Shown here: piece by piece, positions 32,524 through 36,659 of the stretch
Layout of the letters: each line of letters starts with the position of its first letter
How positions within the stretch are numbered: the first letter of the stretch is position 1
Origin: Propionibacteriales bacterium
GTDB taxonomy: Bacteria; Actinomycetota; Actinomycetes; Propionibacteriales; Nocardioidaceae
Reading direction: 5' to 3'
NCBI GenBank assembly: GCA_009377795.1
Contig: WHTJ01000044.1
Coordinates: 1 to 36,659 of the forward strand
DNA length: 36,659 nt
Notes under the pieces: generated by a model
Database searches by the model: none
The model's input: only the letters and a program-made list of their open reading frames with translations
Told to the model about the DNA's origin: nothing
Program-made: the position numbers and the translations under genes

Positions 32524-33102
32524 TCAGCGCAGGTCCAACCGCATGAGCACGCGGGGGAACCCACCGGAGACCGAGTTTGTGTCGGCGGCCTTCGTGAAAC
32601 CGGCTCTCTCGAAGAGTGCGCGGGTGCCCACGTAGGCCATTGTGAGGTCGACCTTCTTCCCCTTGTTGTCCACCGGATATCCCTCGATCGCCGGCGCACG
32701 GTGCGACCGTGCGTACGCCACAGCGCCGTCGAGTAGGGCGTGCGAGATGCCTTTGCCGCGGTGGCCGGGACGTACACGGATGCACCACACCGACCAGACG
32801 GGCAGTTGGTCGACGTGTGGGATCTTCGTGGACCGTGCGAAGGGCAGCTCCGCCCGGGGTGCGACGGCGGACCACCCGACGACCTCGTCGTCCTCGTAGC
32901 CCAGGACGCCCGGTGCCACCTTGCGGGAGCAGAGCTTCCTGACGTACTCGCCCCTTGCAGGTCCGACGAGCTCTCGGTTGGTCTTCGAGTCGACCCGATG
33001 ACTGAGGCACCAGCACACCGAAGCGTCGGGATTCTTGGGACCGAGCATGATCGCGACGTCGTCGAACAGTGCTGCTGTCGCGGGTTTCACCACGATGCTC
33101 AC
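32524..33102 (-). CDS. GNAT-family N-acetyltransferase
   Basis: The 192-residue protein has a single GNAT fold. The acetyl-CoA signature lies in CIRVRPGHRGKGISHALL (R/Q-x-x-G-x-G/A), and the C-terminal FERAGFTKAADTNSV is the usual beta-bulge region. The N-terminus VKPATAALFDDVAIML is typical of actinobacterial stand-alone acetyltransferases. The start is GTG 33102 with no clear Shine-Dalgarno. The target (antibiotic, protein or metabolite) is not indicated. It is separate from the GntR gene by 152 nt. Confidence 0.88.
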   Translation of the reverse strand: MSIVVKPATAALFDDVAIMLGPKNPDASVCWCLSHRVDSKTNRELVGPARGEYVRKLCSRKVAPGVLGYEDDEVVGWSAVAPRAELPFARSTKIPHVDQLPVWSVWCIRVRPGHRGKGISHALLDGAVAYARSHRAPAIEGYPVDNKGKKVDLTMAYVGTRALFERAGFTKAADTNSVSGGFPRVLMRLDLR

Positions 33103-33147
33103 GCAGCCACGCTAACCGGGCGTCGCGTGCCGTTGCGAGCGTCGAGC

Positions 33148-33360
33148 GAGAAGACGGCCGCCAAGCGCAAGAGCGTCTTCTGGGCAACCGTCGGTTCGCC
33201 CCCATCCTTCGTCGCGCACCCGACGGAGGCGGTTTGGGAACTTGCCGAGCATCGCTCCGTCTTCATCGAGGAGCATCTCGAGCACGCCGGCCACGCCATG
33301 CACACCATCTTCGTCGATGACCTGGATTGCCTGGTCGCGGATATCGCCACGCGCGGACGT
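33148..33360 (+). pseudogene. Remnant of a VOC/glyoxalase-fold gene
   Basis: A plus-strand segment without a start codon reads AVWELAEHRSVFIEEH, then HAGHAMHTIFVDDLD and LVADIATRG, which is the C-terminal half of a VOC-family (glyoxalase/bleomycin-resistance fold) protein. It begins right behind the divergently read GNAT gene and ends at the stop of the next gene, so neither a complete module nor a ribosome site is present. It appears to be a decayed gene. Confidence 0.55.
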
Positions 33361-33396
33361 TTCCGCCGTCCCCCATCTCCGCGTCGGCGGGTCTGT

Positions 33397-34104
33397 TCAC
33401 TGGTAGAACGGCTGGTCCTTGGTGGGGTCGGCGGGGACCACGTCGATGCGCGGGTCAGCGATGAGTTGGTTCATCAGTAGCGTGTGCCCGCCGATTCCGG
33501 CCCAGTGTGGATCGACGTCTCGAGCGACGCACCAGGCGTGGTCGGCGGGCCAGGTGAACGCTGGTTCGGCCGCGTCGAGCCTGACCTGGCCCGGCAGGCC
33601 GTGAGCGGTGTCCCATGTGCCGGTGTCTGCCAAGGGCCCACGAAACAGCCAGTACGCACGATTGGGCACCACGACCTTCGGCGCGGGTGGGGTCGTGGGC
33701 GAGGCGGCGGGTTCCGGTGCCACCCCCGGCTGGGCGTCTGCCCACTGGGCGCCTCGCTTCTCGTCGTCGATGTACACGGCTGGCCACCTGCTGCGCAGGT
33801 GGGCAACATCGTCGTCGCTGGCGAGCTCGGCGTCGCCGAAGCCGTCCCAGACGCAGAAGTAGCAGCCATCGGGGGTGGTGGTGTGGGTGGCCAGCACCTC
33901 GAAGAGTGTGGGCAGCTGGTCGGTACGCCAGTCCGCGTCGACGTCGTTCTCGCTTTGGCCGGGGCGTATCGGATCGGGCAGGAACCGAAGCCTCGCGTAC
34001 GCGTCGAAGCCAGCTGGGCCGAAGCCCACGAGTTGCTGCCACGGCAGGTCGCTGTGGACGATCCAGTCGGCGGCCGCCAGGTCCCGGCAGAAGGTGAGCG
34101 TCAC
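33397..34104 (-). CDS. Conserved actinobacterial protein of unknown function
   Basis: The 235-residue protein is soluble and rich in Trp, Asp and Pro. Features that look conserved are LAAADWIVHSDLPWQQLVGFGP, FDAYARLRFLPDP, HTTTPDGCYFCVWDGFG, NRAYWLFRGPL and TWPADHAWCVARDVDPHWAGIGG, the last resembling an N/D-x-DPHW motif of a widespread actinobacterial family. No catalytic or membrane segment was recognised. It starts at GTG 34104 without a clear ribosome site. It is alone on its strand between two decayed genes and its function is unknown. Confidence 0.7.
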   Translation of the reverse strand: MTLTFCRDLAAADWIVHSDLPWQQLVGFGPAGFDAYARLRFLPDPIRPGQSENDVDADWRTDQLPTLFEVLATHTTTPDGCYFCVWDGFGDAELASDDDVAHLRSRWPAVYIDDEKRGAQWADAQPGVAPEPAASPTTPPAPKVVVPNRAYWLFRGPLADTGTWDTAHGLPGQVRLDAAEPAFTWPADHAWCVARDVDPHWAGIGGHTLLMNQLIADPRIDVVPADPTKDQPFYQ

Positions 34105-34220
34105 GTTCCGGTTCTACCGCAAGCCCGGTACCTGCGCATTTGAGCGGACAGGACTCTATACCCATCTGGTCACGCGCTTCGGTCTGCCGCAATCACCAAG
34201 GCCTCTGTTTGACTGACGGC

Positions 34221-34485
34221 ATGGAGGCAATGAGCCGGGACGAGCTTTGGGCAGCAATCCATGCTGAAGTTCTTCGTGGGTCGGGACTTCACGGTGGCGA
34301 GCCGTAGCGCCGCCAAAGGCCTCCGCCTGGAGGCGGCCGACGGTCCCTTTGAGTTCGGCTCCGGCCCGTTGGTTCGTGGCACGACGCTGGCGCTCACGAT
34401 GGCGATAGCCGGCCGCGGAGAGCACTGCGACGACCTGTCCGGCGACGGAGTCGCCACCCTGAGATCTCGCTGCTCGGCTGGTTGA
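34221..34485 (+). pseudogene. Internally deleted maleylpyruvate isomerase-family gene
   Basis: ATG 34221 starts MEAMSRDELWAAIHAE, the normal N-terminus of mycothiol-dependent maleylpyruvate isomerase-family proteins (TIGR03083-type). The following frame, from 34261, reads RDFTVASRSAAKGLRLEA, then PLVRGTTLALTMAIAGR and DDLSGDGVATLRSR, their C-terminus. About 150 central codons are missing and the two parts are out of frame, so no functional protein is expected. The junction lies near 34262-34275. Confidence 0.6.
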
Positions 34486-34606
34486 TGCCAAGATTTACCG
34501 GCCTGCAGCAGCCAGCCCGCCTCACGAAGCCAGTCGAGGGGCAGCGCAGACCCGCGCTCACTGGCAAGACCGCGCACCATCCGCGGCAAAGGAGTGCGCT
34601 TGAGCC

Positions 34607-35293
34607 TCATTCACCAAACACTGACTGCCGATCAGTGGTCCGCTCTACAACGGGCGCAGCCGGATCGGTGTGGTTGATGACGATCGAGGCACGGCCGCGA
34701 GGGTTCTGCTCTGCGAGGTAGATACGGCAGGCGGCCATATAGCGCGCGTTGTATGCAGCCCGAGCCGAGTCACTGCCACCCATGGCGGCGGCGTCGCGTG
34801 CGATGCCACGAGCCATGGCAGCCTGCTCGTCGGCGTGGAGGTAGATGACGTCGTCAATAGCTCGCGGAGGCCGTCGCTGGATGAACGTGGCATCGAAGAT
34901 CACGATGGCGTGCCGAGGTGCGATGGCCCACTCATCGACGACGTTGTCGGAGGCCAGGTCATGCACCCGCACGGCGTACTCCCGGGTCCCACCCGGCCCA
35001 AGGGGTCGAAGCACCATGTCGGCTAGCGACTCGAAGTCATAGGCATCCTCGTAATAGCCACGAGTCGACTCCCGTCCCTGGTACCGCCGCTCGCGGACGT
35101 GATGAAAGCCGTCGGAGTTGACGAGCACGGCCGGCCGCCCCGTCGCCGAGATCACGGCCAGTAGTTCGCGGGCGAAGGTCGACTTGCCTGCACCGCAGGC
35201 CCCGTCGATGCCCACCCGAAGGGGATGCCCAGGGTCACGAGCCACCAACCGTCGTGCCGTCTCGCCTACCACTTCTGCGCGTTGTGGCGTCAC
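34607..35293 (-). CDS. Uridine kinase-like P-loop protein
   Basis: The 228-residue protein resembles the uridine kinase / phosphoribulokinase superfamily. Walker A is GIDGACGAGKSTFARELL, followed by VLVNSDGFHHVRERRYQGR with the substrate-binding D-G-F-H and by DAYDFESLADMVLRPL. The strand HAIVIFDATFIQR carries the Walker B-like acidic residue. Sister proteins phosphorylate nucleosides or related compounds. GTG 35293 is preferred because similarity begins there (TPQRAEVVGETARRL); the frame is open to 35377. No ribosome site is clear. It is isolated between unrelated genes. Confidence 0.85.
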   Translation of the reverse strand: MTPQRAEVVGETARRLVARDPGHPLRVGIDGACGAGKSTFARELLAVISATGRPAVLVNSDGFHHVRERRYQGRESTRGYYEDAYDFESLADMVLRPLGPGGTREYAVRVHDLASDNVVDEWAIAPRHAIVIFDATFIQRRPPRAIDDVIYLHADEQAAMARGIARDAAAMGGSDSARAAYNARYMAACRIYLAEQNPRGRASIVINHTDPAAPVVERTTDRQSVFGE

Positions 35294-35383
35294 TCCCGTA
35301 TTCCAGCATGCACTCGCCCATCGGCTACGACCGCGCGTTCGGCGGCAGAGGAGGACGTTTCGGGCCACGCTCACCACAGACGT

Positions 35384-36409
35384 TCACTGCACGGGGAACG
35401 GCGGCTGCCACCACGATGGCTCGGGCTCGACGGTCACGCTCTCGACCCATTTGACCCACCAGAAGCCGCGCCGTCCGGGCGCGACCAGCCGGACCGGGGC
35501 GCCGTGGCCGCGGGAGAGTGGCGCGCCACCGACATGCGTGGCCAGCAGCAGCGCGTCGGTGTCCTCGGGCGGGAAGCGGCGGCTGTAGCCGGTCACCGAA
35601 CGCACCACGACCGAGCCAGCGTCGGGGCGTCCGACAAGTGTGCTTACCCGGACGCCGCGCCAGGTCTGCTCCGCCCACCATCCGCCGGTGCAGTCCAGGA
35701 CCACAAGGCGGGTGGTGCCGGTCATCGTGAGGAGGTCGCGGTACCCCAGCCGCAGCGCCGGCTCGCCGGGTCGGCTCACCACGAGCTCGTAGGCGTCCAC
35801 GTCGATGTGGGGCACGTCGTCGGTGAACCACTGCGTGACCGGCATCGCGGACGGGTCGCCGGACCCCGCCTCGTAGGACCCCGTCCCGCGCCGGCGCGCA
35901 CCGGGCAGCCGGGCCACCGCGGTGGCCGACTCCACCGCGACGTACACCAGGGCCGCGACGGCGCCGCCAGCCAGCGCCCGCAACGCCGTACGCCGGGAGA
36001 GGTCGGCCATCCTGGGCCGTTGGGGTCGACGGGCCACGTGGAGTACGGCGAGCGGCACGGCCACCAGCGCGGCTCCGACATGGACGTCGAGAGCGCTGAT
36101 GCCGGCCACGTCGAGCGGCCCGAGCGTGGCATGGACGACCCCGGCGAGCAGGCTGACCGCGACGACGACCGCGAACACCACCGCCCAGCCGTGCCGGCGC
36201 TCGCGCCGGAGCCCTCCGCGCACCACCACGGACTTCCACGGCGCGAGGACGACGATGCCCAAGCCGAAGATGCCGTGCAGCGCCGTCACCACCCGGGACT
36301 CCGGCGAGCCCTCGACCGCGAACGCGACCCAGCCGCTGACGAACGCTGCCACCAGCAGGACGAGGAGCGCGAGATTGGTACGCCGGCTAGGCCGGCGCGA
36401 TAGGCCCAC
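35384..36409 (-). CDS. Membrane-anchored sulfite oxidase-type molybdopterin enzyme
   Basis: The 341-residue protein has an N-terminal part with four or five transmembrane helices (about 10-145; AFVSGWVAFAV, a His-containing ALHGIFGLGIVVL and VHVGAALVAVPLAVLHV, a possible di-haem or quinone-site layout) and a C-terminal sulfite-oxidase/YedY-like domain. The molybdenum cysteine lies in LVVLDCTGGWWAEQTWRGV, and VGGAPLSRGHGAPVRLVAPG is the family block. Its substrate may be an oxidised sulfur compound. GTG 36409 is the likely start. It is read from its own promoter and is not linked to the island. Confidence 0.88.
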   Translation of the reverse strand: MGLSRRPSRRTNLALLVLLVAAFVSGWVAFAVEGSPESRVVTALHGIFGLGIVVLAPWKSVVVRGGLRRERRHGWAVVFAVVVAVSLLAGVVHATLGPLDVAGISALDVHVGAALVAVPLAVLHVARRPQRPRMADLSRRTALRALAGGAVAALVYVAVESATAVARLPGARRRGTGSYEAGSGDPSAMPVTQWFTDDVPHIDVDAYELVVSRPGEPALRLGYRDLLTMTGTTRLVVLDCTGGWWAEQTWRGVRVSTLVGRPDAGSVVVRSVTGYSRRFPPEDTDALLLATHVGGAPLSRGHGAPVRLVAPGRRGFWWVKWVESVTVEPEPSWWQPPFPVQ

Positions 36410-36571
36410 CCCACCACTATCGCGCGTGGGCGCGGCTATGCGCGCACGCGGAGCGTCAGTTCCGGACGCTTCGGTGGTCGCAACCTAGCGACGCCCGAGG
36501 ACAAGCCTCCGCTCCGGCGGCGAGGGGACCAGCGGGACATAGTGCCTTTGGATCCTGCGCACTTGGCGTTG

Positions 36572-36659
36572 CTAGGTGCCGGTCGTCCGCCATAGCCAGC
36601 GAAGGGCGTCCGGGAGGATGGCGGCGCCGTGGTTGGGGCTGTGACCGCTGTCGCCCAGC
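36572..36659 (-). CDS. Esterase-like protein, C-terminal end (5' end outside window)
   Basis: The last 28 codons of a minus-strand gene run off the right edge. They read LGDSGHSPNHGAAILPDALRWLWR and end at TAG. The His in GHSPNHG followed by PDALRWLW is the C-terminal pattern of enterochelin-esterase-like alpha/beta hydrolases. Too little is present to assign a substrate. About 160 nt between it and the molybdoenzyme gene hold no recognisable feature. Confidence 0.5.
   Translation of the reverse strand, partial: LGDSGHSPNHGAAILPDALRWLWRTTGT

Overview
The window is high-GC DNA (roughly two thirds G+C) with GTG starts, many 1-4 nt start/stop overlaps, mycothiol-dependent-type and CGNR zinc-finger relics, and a rifamycin-associated element (RAE). 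This points to an actinomycete; a Kribbella/Nocardioidaceae- or Jiangella-like genome is a guess the sequence cannot settle. No tRNA, rRNA, CRISPR array, transposase or integrase was recognised.

Region 1 (1-6708) looks like the edge of an extracellular polysaccharide locus. It holds the tail of a P-loop kinase-like gene, a 1044-residue secreted beta-propeller/PKD protein, a phosphoglycosyl transferase, a PIG-L deacetylase and a divergent UDP-glucose 6-dehydrogenase. Region 2 (6831-10377) is a compact same-strand five-gene module: XRE regulator with helical-repeat tail, HFCD flavoprotein, an 82-residue unknown, a truncated primase/polymerase-like protein and a stand-alone GGDEF-like nucleotide cyclase domain. 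I cannot match it to a described system; it is the best candidate for a new one.

Region 3 (10532-14021, minus strand) is a two-gene rifamycin-resistance operon: a rgt-type glycosyltransferase followed 4 nt later by a HelR-type RNA polymerase helicase, with a 19-bp RAE upstream. Region 4 (14045-16470) is a scar zone with two decayed gene ends, then a divergent pair (small Cys protein / CGNR zinc-finger protein) and a methyltransferase.

Region 5 (16499-32371) is a 16-kb, 17-gene minus-strand catabolic island. It holds a complete Liv-type ABC importer split by gene order (LivG, LivK, LivF, LivH, LivM), an aldehyde dehydrogenase, an SCP2-like/alpha-beta hydrolase fusion, an MBL-fold lactonase, two 3-hydroxyisobutyrate-dehydrogenase-family enzymes, a PcaC-like protein, a cupin, a CaiB-type CoA-transferase, an acyl-CoA dehydrogenase, an HTD2/MaoC-type hydratase and two FCD-type GntR regulators. 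Two promoters in it share the 9-mer ATAGTCTAC. A plausible flow is import, lactone or ester opening, alcohol to aldehyde to acid, CoA transfer, dehydrogenation and hydration; the substrate is unknown.

Region 6 (32524-36659) is a mixed chromosomal segment: GNAT, a VOC-family remnant, a conserved actinobacterial unknown, an internally deleted maleylpyruvate-isomerase-family gene, a uridine-kinase-like P-loop protein, a membrane-anchored sulfite-oxidase-type molybdoenzyme and the last codons of an esterase-like gene running off the right edge.
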